Part shown: positions 33,611 through 42,161 of the stretch, piece after piece
How the letters are laid out: each line of letters starts with the position of its first letter
Position numbering within the stretch: position 1 is the first letter of the stretch
Assembly: GCA_041392765.1 (NCBI GenBank)
Contig: JAWKLL010000007.1
Location: forward strand, 92,571-156,570
DNA length: 64,000 nucleotides
From: Lewinella sp041392765
GTDB taxonomy: Bacteria > Bacteroidota > Bacteroidia > Chitinophagales > Saprospiraceae
Reading direction: 5' to 3'
The notes under the pieces: model-generated
What the model saw: the letters and a program-made list of their open reading frames with translations, nothing else
What the model was told of the DNA's origin: nothing
Database searches by the model: none
Made by a program: the position numbers and the translations under genes

Positions 33611-33745
33611 TAAGCATTTTGACGGAAATAACTGATCCAATTTTTCCTAAAGGCTTACCTTTATGCACACGCTTTGTGCAAGCATTCCTAGTTTTAGCAT
33701 GAAAAAACTAAATCAATTATTTTGGTTAAATATTACGAAAATTTC
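33611..33745 (+). repeat. Fold-back element family P1, copy 4 (degenerate right end)
   Basis: Left end TAAGCATTTTGACGGAAATA, then ACTGATCCAATTTTTCCTAA and TTTATGCACACGCTTTGTGC, the tip seen in copy 3. The right arm is weak (GAAAAAACTAAATCAATTAT). It fills the gap between the CAP and OmpA/TSP3 genes. Further right, CCCTGCC...GGCAGGG at 33782-33808 forms a separate short hairpin. Confidence 0.65.
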
Positions 33746-33951
33746 TACTATTTTTAGCAATTTTACGTCTGTTTTCAATTGCCCTGCCTTGTCGAGTCAC
33801 GGGCAGGGTGAACCATGAACAACTTCAAATAGAACTGAAAAGGTCTCGGCTTGTCTTGGTTTGGTAGAAAATCGTTTCAGGATGTGCTTTACCAAGCTGA
33901 TACCGCTGTAATACGTAGAAGGCCTTTGAAGCAATTTCAAAAGGAGTCCCG

Positions 33952-35592
33952 ATGAGAGTGATATTGCTATGGGCAGGTTTAATGCTCCATTGCTGGATGG
34001 GGGCACAACCCCGTGCAGATATGTCTATATTGGTAGGTGGATCAGCATATTTAGGGGATCTAACATCTCACAACCTACAACCTGATACCGATAACTTGAA
34101 CTTCAGTTACGGTCTTTCAGCATCACTTCCTATTAAGTACAATTGGCGGGTACGAGCAGGCGTACTATACGGTACTATCAATGGAACGGATGCCTACAAC
34201 ACGAACCTAGATTTTATAAAACGCGGGTTTTCGTTTACTACCCGTTTCCTCGAACCTTCTACAAGGTTGGAATGGATACCTTTTGCCAAAAAGAGGTTTC
34301 CTACTACTGGCGGTTATAAAAACATCGTCACTCCGTATTTTTTCGCAGGAATAGGTATGACTTCTTATCAAGCCGACACGTACTATGGCATCCCTGGCAT
34401 AAATGGCTACTCGGCCAATATTCGCGCTGACTTGCTGCATAAAGAAAAATGGACGATGGTGTTCCCTGCGGGCATGGGTATTCAAGCGGATCTTAGTCCT
34501 CATACCACCTTGGGAATAGAATTCGGTTGGCGAAAATCCATGACAGATTATTTAGACGGCGTAGCAGTTGCCGGCAACCCCGATGCCGATGATTGGTATA
34601 TAACGGGTGGGCTAACGCTCTCTTACCGCTGGTTTCAGCCCGACTATGACCGAGATGGCTTTATGGATAATGAAGACAAGTGCCCACAGGCAGCAGGTGT
34701 GGACTATACCGGTGGCTGCCCCGATGCAGATCAGGATGGCATCAAGGATGAGGAAGACCTGTGTCCTTATCAAGCTGGCAAGGAACGTGCACGCGGCTGC
34801 CCCGATAGTGATTTTGACTTGGTGCCCGATTTCATTGACCAATGCCCCGAAATACCAGGCCACGCTTCTGGCAAGGGATGCCCCGATACAGATGGCGATG
34901 GGTGGATAGATGTAGAAGACCTCTGCCCTGATTGTCCAGCTAAAGAAGGGTTATCCGGCTGCCCTGATTCCGACGGGGACGGAGTAGCCGATTTCAAAGA
35001 TCGTTGCCCGCACTTACCGGGTACGTTTGACGGTAACGGATGCCCGTTTTTAGATGATGACTTAGATGGCATAGTGAACGAAGAAGACCAGTGCCCCAAT
35101 GAAGCAGGGTCGTTAACACTGCGCGGCTGCCCCGATACTGACGCCGATGGCATAGCCGACCACGAAGACAAATGCCCTACCCTACCCGGTGATATAGCGG
35201 CTACGGGCTGCCCATCTGTGGGGGAAAATTTGCGGCAACAGTTGGCAGCCATCACCCAAGCAGTACAGTTCGAAACGGGAAGCGATCAACTAAAATCAGG
35301 TTCACAACAAAAACTGGATGAATTAGTCGTCATTTTAGCGGAAAACGAATGGTTCAATCTCCACATTGCGGGTCATACCGACAGCCAAGGTAACGACAAT
35401 GCCAATTTACGCCTCTCGGAATCCCGCGCCAAAGCCTGTTACGATTACCTGATAAAACAGGGTGTCCCCCCCGTTCGCATGAACCACAAGGGATACGGCG
35501 AGAGCCAGCCTATAGCCAGCAACGCTACAGCGGCAGGCCGCAAGCAGAATCGAAGAGTGGCGTTTGAGCTGCATGTACCGTTGGCAGAGTGA
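33952..35592 (+). CDS. OmpA-family outer membrane protein with thrombospondin type-3 repeats
   Basis: A 546-residue outer-membrane protein. Signal peptide MRVILLWAGLMLHCWMGAQ; a beta-barrel-like N-domain (about residues 25-225, DUF6089-like pattern with ADMSILVGGSAYLGDL and YFFAGIGMTSYQ). Then seven or so acidic TSP3-type calcium-binding repeats (about 228-420), such as PDTDGDGWIDVEDLCPDC. The C-terminal OmpA peptidoglycan-binding domain includes LHIAGHTDSQGNDNANLRLS, KACYDYLIKQGV, and KQNRRVAFELH. The likely role is tethering the outer membrane to the cell wall. It converges with the synthetase gene 17 bases away. Confidence 0.9.
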   Translation: MRVILLWAGLMLHCWMGAQPRADMSILVGGSAYLGDLTSHNLQPDTDNLNFSYGLSASLPIKYNWRVRAGVLYGTINGTDAYNTNLDFIKRGFSFTTRFLEPSTRLEWIPFAKKRFPTTGGYKNIVTPYFFAGIGMTSYQADTYYGIPGINGYSANIRADLLHKEKWTMVFPAGMGIQADLSPHTTLGIEFGWRKSMTDYLDGVAVAGNPDADDWYITGGLTLSYRWFQPDYDRDGFMDNEDKCPQAAGVDYTGGCPDADQDGIKDEEDLCPYQAGKERARGCPDSDFDLVPDFIDQCPEIPGHASGKGCPDTDGDGWIDVEDLCPDCPAKEGLSGCPDSDGDGVADFKDRCPHLPGTFDGNGCPFLDDDLDGIVNEEDQCPNEAGSLTLRGCPDTDADGIADHEDKCPTLPGDIAATGCPSVGENLRQQLAAITQAVQFETGSDQLKSGSQQKLDELVVILAENEWFNLHIAGHTDSQGNDNANLRLSESRAKACYDYLIKQGVPPVRMNHKGYGESQPIASNATAAGRKQNRRVAFELHVPLAE

Positions 35593-35609
35593 TAAATGTT
35601 GTTAAAAAC

Positions 35610-37511
35610 CTACCCCGCGCCCACCTGACCAATTTTCTCGGCTACCATGCGTTCCTTCAATTCATCCAAAACACTCATATCTTCTATGGTAGAAGGTGGA
35701 TTGAAAGGGGTTTCATCGGCGATGGCACGCATGATTTTCCGCAGTATCTTCCCAGAACGCGTCTTAGGCAACCGCTCTACCTTGACGGCTCGCTTGAAAG
35801 CCGCTACGGGGCCGATGGTGTCCCGCACCTGCGCAATCAATTCTTTTTCAATGGCTGCAGGGTCGGTGGTGATACCCGCTTTGAGTACGAAAAAGCCTAC
35901 GGGCACTTGTCCCTTCAAATCATCGGCCACCCCTACTACGGCACATTCTGCTACGGCAGGGTGGGCTGCAACCACCTCTTCCATTTCCGCTGTGGAGAGG
36001 CGGTGCCCTGCCACATTGATAATGTCATCTATGCGGCCTGTGATATAGACATACCCATCCTCATCTTTATAACCACCATCCCCGGAAAAGTAGTACCCCG
36101 GGTAGGGTGCCAAATATCCTGCCTTGAAGCGGTGTGTGTTGCCCCAAAGATTAGGCAGGCAACCCGGCGGCAGCGGATACTTGATGCACACAGCGCCTTC
36201 TTCCCCAACGGGAACGGGTTCGCCTTGAGGGTCGAGGATTTGAATATCGAAACCGCATACCGGTGGCCCCGCAGAACCAGGCTTGACAGGCAGTAATTCA
36301 ATCCCTGCCATTTTGGCCAGCATGGGGTAGCCGGATTCTGTCTGCCACCAATGGTCGATAACTGGTACGCCCAACATCTGCTCGCACCACTCCAAGGTAG
36401 CTACATCGGTGCGCTCGCCTGCCAAAAAGAGATACCGCAAACAAGAGGTATCGTACTGCGCCTTGAGCAACCCCTCGGGGTCTTCTTTCTTGATAGCGCG
36501 GAATGCGGTAGGTGCCGTAAAAAACACCTTCACATCATATTCATGGATGACGCGCCAAAATGTACCCGCATCGGGCGTACGTACAGGCTTGCCCTCAAAC
36601 AGCACCGTGGCACAACCATAAATAAGCGGTGCATACACAATGTAGGAGTGCCCTACCACCCAGCCTACATCGGAGGCCGCCCAGTAGGTTTCGCCGGGCT
36701 TCACACCGTATATATGTTCCATACTAAAACGCAGGGCCGTAGCATGCCCCCCATTATCGCGAATGATGCCTTTGGGCTGCCCCGTGGTGCCGGACGTATA
36801 AAGAATATAGAGGGGGTCGGTAGCATCCAGCGGCACGCAGTCCACAGGTTGGGCATCGGCCAGCAAGGTTTCCCAATCGTAGTCCCTACCGGGTTGCATA
36901 TCGGCTTTCACAAAATCGCGCTGATAAACAATGCAAGCTTCTGGCTGGAAAGCCGCCTCGCGGAATGCCGCATCGATAATAGGCTTGTAAGGAACAACGC
37001 GGTCAATCTCCATACCGCCACTCGCAGCGAGAATGACTTTAGGTTGGGCATCGTTCATGCGAATAGCCAGTTCGTGCGCCGCAAACCCACCAAAAACCAC
37101 CGAGTGGATGGCACCGATGCGCGCACAGGCAAGCATAGCAAAGACTACTTGCGGAATCATAGGCATATAAATGATGACACGGTCGCCTTTGGTCACCCCC
37201 ATCTGGTGCAGCACCCCCGCAAAACGGGCGGTTTCATCCAGCAATTCCTGATAGGTGTAGGTCTTTTTCTGGCCTGTCACTGGCGAATCGTATAGGAGCG
37301 CGGCCTGCTGGCCCCGGCCTTGCTGCACGTGATAATCCAATGCAAGATGGCAGGTATTGAGGCTGCCCCCTTTGAACCACCGGTACAAACCCTCCTCATC
37401 CAACGACAAGGCGGAGGTAGGATAGGTAAACCAATCGAGTTTTTGTGCTTGCGCCATCCAGTAATCTTCTGGTGCTTGCAGACTTTGTAGGTAGGCAGTT
37501 TGGTAGGACAT
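35610..37511 (-). CDS. prpE: Propionyl-CoA synthetase (acyl-CoA ligase, PrpE/ACSS type)
   Basis: A 633-residue acyl-CoA ligase that adenylates a short-chain acid and transfers it to CoA. AMP-binding P-loop LYTSGTTGQPKGIIRD (about residues 238-253), RDNGGHATAL that marks PrpE over acetyl-CoA synthetase, WWQTESGYPM, YYFSGDGGYKDEDGYVYITGR, and the A10 motif RLPKTRSGKILRKIMR with the acetylatable Lys near the end. The substrate is likely propionate or another C3-C4 acid, which fits the mutase encoded 4 kb away. Frame intact. It stands convergent to the OmpA/TSP3 gene. Confidence 0.9.
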   Translation of the reverse strand: MSYQTAYLQSLQAPEDYWMAQAQKLDWFTYPTSALSLDEEGLYRWFKGGSLNTCHLALDYHVQQGRGQQAALLYDSPVTGQKKTYTYQELLDETARFAGVLHQMGVTKGDRVIIYMPMIPQVVFAMLACARIGAIHSVVFGGFAAHELAIRMNDAQPKVILAASGGMEIDRVVPYKPIIDAAFREAAFQPEACIVYQRDFVKADMQPGRDYDWETLLADAQPVDCVPLDATDPLYILYTSGTTGQPKGIIRDNGGHATALRFSMEHIYGVKPGETYWAASDVGWVVGHSYIVYAPLIYGCATVLFEGKPVRTPDAGTFWRVIHEYDVKVFFTAPTAFRAIKKEDPEGLLKAQYDTSCLRYLFLAGERTDVATLEWCEQMLGVPVIDHWWQTESGYPMLAKMAGIELLPVKPGSAGPPVCGFDIQILDPQGEPVPVGEEGAVCIKYPLPPGCLPNLWGNTHRFKAGYLAPYPGYYFSGDGGYKDEDGYVYITGRIDDIINVAGHRLSTAEMEEVVAAHPAVAECAVVGVADDLKGQVPVGFFVLKAGITTDPAAIEKELIAQVRDTIGPVAAFKRAVKVERLPKTRSGKILRKIMRAIADETPFNPPSTIEDMSVLDELKERMVAEKIGQVGAG

Positions 37512-37887
37512 GATATCGTAGCTTTTTTGATGAACTTCTACACGCTGGTGATACCGTGAACCTTGTTGGCTGGGGTGTGCCCACTCGGCTACCGCCTCGG
37601 GTCAGACATACTCTTACCGCCTTCGCTCACTACGGCGGTACCGCTTCTATCCTTCACACGGGCATTTCCATCGGTTCATACCGCTTCACACAACGAAAAA
37701 TATTGCGAGTATGCCCCAAAGGTAAAAAATATATAAACATCTATATATATTAATTAGTAAAAAATTTTGATATTTGTCCATTCGCAGGCGTACTTACGGT
37801 GAAAAATGTTCGAATCCTTTGGTAGCTTCGCAAACGAGTAGGCTATACACCTATAAACTCACGTTATTGTACGAATGGCCTTGCGTG
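37512..37887 (+). other. Intergenic stretch upstream of prpE
   Basis: No gene seen. The first part (37555-37700) is GC-richer with several short inverted motifs. The second part is AT-rich (TATATATATTAATTAG). It includes the prpE upstream region on the minus strand, but no promoter stands out. Confidence 0.3.
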
Positions 37888-38036
37888 AGCGCTGTGGAAG
37901 GGGCGAGGCTTTGCCGAGCGACACTCCCTTGCCCTGTGGAATAGCGCAGCGTATATTCCACAGGGCAAGGGAGTGGCCGAAGCCCTGAAACATAGCGACC
38001 CGATACCGACGTAAGGAGGGAGCGGGGCACGCCCTA
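37888..38036 (+). repeat. GC-rich palindromic element with a perfect 21-base inverted repeat
   Basis: ACTCCCTTGCCCTGTGGAAT(A) at 37923-37943 and its exact complement at 37954-37974, loop of ten bases. The left flank carries GAGGCTTTGCCGAG as in repeats 2121 and 12540, and the right part GACGTAAGGAGGG as in repeat 48150. It ends 24 bases before the next start codon. Confidence 0.75.
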
Positions 38037-38059
38037 AAAACAAGCAAAAAACAAGCAAA

Positions 38060-39979
38060 ATGAATGTTATTCCCGACCGAATACACCGATTCTTGAAAGG
38101 TTTTATGCCTTTTTCGCTTTTGGATGACACAACGCTTCACCAACTGGCTGCTACGGCTATTGTAAGGCACGTACCAGAAGGAGCGTATGTTTTCAAGGAA
38201 GGCGAACCACCCTTGGAGCATATATTTGTGGTGCGAGAAGGTGCTATTCAATTGTTGCAACAAGAAGGAGAGTTGCTCATAGAGGAATGTGACGAAGGCG
38301 ATTTGTTTGGCTTGCGGCCACTACTGGCGGGGCAGCCCTACGTGCTATCGGCGAAAGCCATAGAGGAGAGTTTGGTGTATGCTTTGCGAGTAGATAACTT
38401 GCAAAAAATGATAGAGACCAATCCGAAAGTAGGGTTTTATCTGGCACAACATTTTGCCTTGGGTATCAGCGGCAAGTACAATAAAATGTACAAAAACAAG
38501 GCCATACCAGAAGCAACCGCTTCAGAAATGCCAAGCCTGCACGAACTGCAATCGGTACGGCACAGTAAAGAGCCTGTGACCTGCTCGCCCACGCATACCA
38601 TACAGGAGGCCGCCCGCCTGATGCAGGCCAAACGGGTAGGGTCGGTTGTGATAGTAGATGCCGCCAACTGCCCTGTGGGCATCATTACCGATAAAGACCT
38701 GCGCAACCGCGTAGTGACAGGTGAAGTATCGCGAAAACAGCCTGTTACAGACATTATGTCAAGCCCTGTGGTGACGCTGAAAGCAGAAAAAACGGTGGCA
38801 GACGTGCAAATATCGATGATGAAGCACCGCATACACCATTTGTGTATCACGGAAGACGGCACCCCTGCCACGCCCATTCAAGGGGTTATATCGGAGCATG
38901 ATTTATTGGTACTGCAAGGCAACAACCCTGCCATACTGATACGGGAAATGCAACGCAGCCGCGACACCACCGAATTGGCTGCTATACGGGCAAGAGGGGA
39001 AGCGCTGTTGGCGCAATATTTGGAAAGGGAGGTTGCGATTGATTTCATCGCCTCTGTCATGACAGAAATCAACGATTCGTTGATTAGCCGAGTGATAACT
39101 TTGAGTATCAGCGAATTGGAAGCAGCCGGCACCACACTACCAAATGTGCCTTGGTGTTGGATGGGGTTAGGAAGTGAAGGAAGGGGCGAACAACTGCTGC
39201 GCACCGACCAAGATAATGCGCTCGTTTTTGGGGATGTACCCGCAGCCGAGATGGCGGATGTTAAAGCGCGATTTTTAGCATTGGCACAAGTGGTGACGGA
39301 TAAACTCAACGCTTGCGGGTTTGAGTACTGCCCAGCCGACATGATGGCAAGTAACCCCAAATGGTGTCTTTCGCTAAGTGGCTGGAAGGAGCAGTTTGCG
39401 GAGTGGATACTCTCCCCTACCAACGAACACATCCTACACTGCACCATCTTCTTTGATTACCGCCCACTGTATGGCGACGAGTCCTTGACGGTAGCACTGA
39501 GTGAACATATTTTTGACTTGATTGACAAGCAACAAACTTTCCTCAGCTTGTTGGCAAAGAATGCCTTGGAAAACCCTCCTCCTCTAACCTTTTTCCGGCA
39601 TTTTGTGGTAGAGAAGAATGGGGAACACAAGGATGCCTTCAACATCAAAGCGCGGGCGATGATGCCGCTGACGGATGCCGCCCGGGTGTTAGTGATGAGC
39701 CATAAGGTAGGAAAAATCAACAACACCTTTGAACGCTTCGAGCGATTGGCGGCGTTGGAACCCACCCACGCCTCGCTATTTCAGCAAGCGGCGGATGCCT
39801 ACGAAATGCTGATGCGTTACAGAGCTATACAGGGCTTGAAAAACGGCGACAGCGGCAAATTCCTCCATCCGTCGGAACTGAGCAAAATGGAAAGGCTGAA
39901 CTTGCGCAATAGCTTCAAGCCTATACATGATTTGCAGGAAATTTTGGAAGTGCGCTTCCAGTTGAGTTACTTCAGATAA
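38060..39979 (+). CDS. cNMP-binding / CBS / DUF294 nucleotidyltransferase-like signalling protein
   Basis: A 639-residue cytoplasmic protein of three parts. A cyclic-nucleotide-binding-like domain at about residues 10-130 (GAYVFKEGEPPLEHIFVVREG); two CBS motifs at about 165-290 (TIQEAARLMQAKRVGSVVIV, KTVADVQISMMKHRIHHLCI), which bind adenine nucleotides; and a DUF294-type nucleotidyltransferase-like domain (about 310-620; WMGLGSEGRGEQLLRTDQDN). The GSEGRGEQ and DQDN motifs retain the transferase pattern. Substrate unknown. These genes often neighbour acetate/short-chain acid genes, consistent with prpE on the other strand. The exonuclease gene follows after seven bases. Confidence 0.87.
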   Translation: MNVIPDRIHRFLKGFMPFSLLDDTTLHQLAATAIVRHVPEGAYVFKEGEPPLEHIFVVREGAIQLLQQEGELLIEECDEGDLFGLRPLLAGQPYVLSAKAIEESLVYALRVDNLQKMIETNPKVGFYLAQHFALGISGKYNKMYKNKAIPEATASEMPSLHELQSVRHSKEPVTCSPTHTIQEAARLMQAKRVGSVVIVDAANCPVGIITDKDLRNRVVTGEVSRKQPVTDIMSSPVVTLKAEKTVADVQISMMKHRIHHLCITEDGTPATPIQGVISEHDLLVLQGNNPAILIREMQRSRDTTELAAIRARGEALLAQYLEREVAIDFIASVMTEINDSLISRVITLSISELEAAGTTLPNVPWCWMGLGSEGRGEQLLRTDQDNALVFGDVPAAEMADVKARFLALAQVVTDKLNACGFEYCPADMMASNPKWCLSLSGWKEQFAEWILSPTNEHILHCTIFFDYRPLYGDESLTVALSEHIFDLIDKQQTFLSLLAKNALENPPPLTFFRHFVVEKNGEHKDAFNIKARAMMPLTDAARVLVMSHKVGKINNTFERFERLAALEPTHASLFQQAADAYEMLMRYRAIQGLKNGDSGKFLHPSELSKMERLNLRNSFKPIHDLQEILEVRFQLSYFR

Positions 39980-39986
39980 ACGAGAT

Positions 39987-40691
39987 ATGGACTGGCTAAC
40001 AAAAATATGGCCGTTTGGCAAGCAGTGGCCCGATACCCCCTTGTGGAACACCTATCAGGCGGCGTTTAGCGAGGGCTATACCCGTAAGACCCCGTTGCGG
40101 GAAGTGCGGTTTGTGGTATTGGACACCGAAACCACTGGGTTGGATCCGATGAAAGACAACATCTTATCGATAGGTGCGGTGGCTGTGGAGAACCAAGAGA
40201 TACGTATTGCGGATAGATTCGAGGCACTCTTCCCCCAAGCTGCAGCGGTTAGCAAACAGGAGGAAGCCATTGCGGTGCATGGCATTTTACAGAAACACAG
40301 TCGGCAGCAAACCGAAAGTAGTGAGGCCATTTTGGCGGGTTTTGTAAGCTATCTAAGCAACGCGGTGATGGTGGGACACCATGTCAGCTTTGACTTCGGC
40401 ATACTGAACCAGGCCTGCCAACGGCAATTGGGAGGAAAGTTGAAGAACAAAACCGTGGACACCATCTGGTTGGCCAAGCGGGTCGTTGATGCCCACTATA
40501 TGATGCAAACACCCCAGCAGGCAGGGACGTACAGCTTGGATGCTATGTGTGAGCAATATCGAATTCCGATACAAGATAGGCACACCGCATCGGGGGATGC
40601 GATGCTAACGGCGTTACTGTTTGTGAAACTGGTGGCGCGGCTGGAGAAAAAAGGTGTTAAAACCTTAGGTGATTTATTGCGACAGCCATAG
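39987..40691 (+). CDS. DnaQ-like 3'-5' exonuclease
   Basis: A 234-residue exonuclease of the DEDD superfamily. Exo I VVLDTETTGLDP (about residues 48-59), Exo II-like VGHHVSFDFGILNQAC with Asp, and Exo III YRIPIQDRHTASGDAMLTALLF giving an HxxxxxD (DEDDh) pattern. The N-terminal PLREVRF segment is short and there is no polymerase-binding tail, so it is a stand-alone enzyme rather than a DNA polymerase III epsilon. It is cotranscribed with the DUF294 gene, an arrangement seen for such proteins in other bacteria. A MITE-like element follows. Confidence 0.88.
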   Translation: MDWLTKIWPFGKQWPDTPLWNTYQAAFSEGYTRKTPLREVRFVVLDTETTGLDPMKDNILSIGAVAVENQEIRIADRFEALFPQAAAVSKQEEAIAVHGILQKHSRQQTESSEAILAGFVSYLSNAVMVGHHVSFDFGILNQACQRQLGGKLKNKTVDTIWLAKRVVDAHYMMQTPQQAGTYSLDAMCEQYRIPIQDRHTASGDAMLTALLFVKLVARLEKKGVKTLGDLLRQP

Positions 40692-40713
40692 AAGTTGCTA
40701 ATATTGCGGTATA

Positions 40714-40872
40714 GAACTTGTCTAGAAACTCCTCACATGGCTGTCTCGGCTGAGCCGAGACTCTTTTGAGCAAACACTTCGTTGGCAAATCCAGATAGCT
40801 ATCAGGGATTGCCGCCTCGTTTTTACTCAAAATAGCTAATTTTCGCTCATGCAGGAATTCCTAGACAAGTTC
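40714..40872 (+). repeat. MITE-like element with GAACTTGTCTAG inverted ends
   Basis: GAACTTGTCTAGAAACTCCT at 40714-40733 and the complement of GAACTTGTCTAGGAATTCCT at 40853-40872, two mismatches in 20. The interior is non-coding with palindromes GTCTCGGCTGAGCCGAGAC and TCCAGATAGCTATCAGGGA. It lies 20 bases upstream of the Pmp3-like gene. Confidence 0.8.
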
Positions 40873-40892
40873 ATAACCAAAAAATTCATAAC

Positions 40893-41327
40893 ATGAAACA
40901 GGTAATGGTATTAATGGCGCTACTGCTGGCGATGGCCGCTCAAGTAGCCCCCGTGCAGGCAGCCGTATTCCGTCCCGCCACAGAGCGCGAAGCTAAGGTA
41001 GAGGATGCCCGCAGCAACAAAGCATTGAAAGCCGAGCAGAAGGCCGAGCGTAAAGCATTCCGAAAGAGCTTGCGCGAGCAGTTGCGCGAGGCACGCAAAT
41101 CCGGTAGTGCCGATGCGGAGTTGATTCTCTACGTGATACTGGCATTGATTATCCCCCCGTTGGCGATGTTCCTCTATGATGGCGAAGCCAGTGGTCGTTT
41201 TTGGATTTCGCTGCTACTAGTGTTGGGCGGCGTGGTACTGAGCGTGCTAGGGCTGGGATTGCTGGCATGGTTGGCCTTCCTTGGCAGCGTAGTTTACACC
41301 TTGTATGTGATATTGAGCGAATCTTGA
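40893..41327 (+). CDS. YqaE/Pmp3-family membrane protein with signal peptide
   Basis: A 144-residue protein. Signal peptide (residues 1-23, ending VQAAV), a charged Lys/Arg/Ala-rich segment (about 25-70), then the Pmp3/UPF0057 pair of helices, ELILYVILALIIPPLAMFLYDG and GVVLSVLGLGLLAWLAFLGSVVYTLYVIL. The function of the family is membrane-potential or stress related by knowledge of Pmp3, not shown here. Bacteroidota members commonly carry this N-terminal extension. It follows directly on the MITE-like element, which may supply or block its promoter. Confidence 0.85.
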   Translation: MKQVMVLMALLLAMAAQVAPVQAAVFRPATEREAKVEDARSNKALKAEQKAERKAFRKSLREQLREARKSGSADAELILYVILALIIPPLAMFLYDGEASGRFWISLLLVLGGVVLSVLGLGLLAWLAFLGSVVYTLYVILSES

Positions 41328-41390
41328 CGTGGAGGTTATTTTGGGTTATCGGACAACCTTTTAGGTAGTCCGATAACCCAAAAATAAAAA

Positions 41391-42161
41391 TTGAAAATGA
41401 AAAACAAATCCGTAAATTGCGTATCCGACGAGCATTTGTTGTCTTGCATCGAACACCTACACCATGCCTACCAGAAGGCAAAAAGCAACGTATCTAAAAA
41501 GAATTTTTATTCGAACAAGGTGGACACCATCAAATTGACATTTGATGCGCAATTCAATGGCATCAGCGAAGAGCAACTCATCCAATCGGAAATTATCCGG
41601 CAAATTGACAAGACGATCAACAACTCCATCGGCACCTTTCACGAACAAGTCTTAGGCGGCATCAAAGGCTACGAAGTCGGCAATTTGAGTGGTTATGACA
41701 TTAAGGCGAGTGATGATACGTTGTTTGCTGATATAAAAAATAAGCATAATACAATGAATAGCAGCGCAGCTGAATCACTTTTTCAGAAATTATCGAGGTA
41801 TGCAGATCATTACAAAAAGGCAAAATGCTATTGGGTACAAATCCTAGCAAAGGGAAGTTTTTGTGAATTATGGAAAGGAGATATTAATGGAAAAGAATAC
41901 GGTCATAGCAGAGTTTACAAAATATCAGGCGACCGTTTTTACGCATTGCTTTCAGGGCAAGATGATGCTCTGTTCCAACTCTATAAAGTACTCCCTGTAG
42001 CTATCAAAGACTATATGAAGTTGTTAGAAGAAAAGGCAGAATTTGCAGAGAACTCCGCACTCAAGGAAATCAAATCAGAAACAGAAAGCAGTGGTAGAAG
42101 TATTTTGGATCAAATAACCTTTGAGAATTACAGCTACTACCTTGGTTTTAGCAAATTATAG
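41391..42161 (+). CDS. Type II restriction endonuclease, Eco47II family
   Basis: A 256-residue restriction enzyme resembling the Eco47II family (a Sau96I-like GGNCC cutter by family knowledge, exact site not provable here). Motifs: GIKGYEVGNLSGYDIKASDD and LFADIKNKHNTMNSSAAESL, whose D...DxK (DIKNK) fits the PD-(D/E)XK core. Then ELWKGDINGKEYGHSRVYKISGDRFYALLSGQDDALFQLYK at the C-terminal side. AT-rich, like its methylase. The last 25 bases overlap the end of the methylase gene on the other strand, so the two genes converge. Confidence 0.9.
   Translation: MKMKNKSVNCVSDEHLLSCIEHLHHAYQKAKSNVSKKNFYSNKVDTIKLTFDAQFNGISEEQLIQSEIIRQIDKTINNSIGTFHEQVLGGIKGYEVGNLSGYDIKASDDTLFADIKNKHNTMNSSAAESLFQKLSRYADHYKKAKCYWVQILAKGSFCELWKGDINGKEYGHSRVYKISGDRFYALLSGQDDALFQLYKVLPVAIKDYMKLLEEKAEFAENSALKEIKSETESSGRSILDQITFENYSYYLGFSKL

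Noticed and set aside
36351..37295. 314-residue plus-strand ORF opposite prpE
   Set aside because: Antisense shadow of PrpE, no recognised domain.
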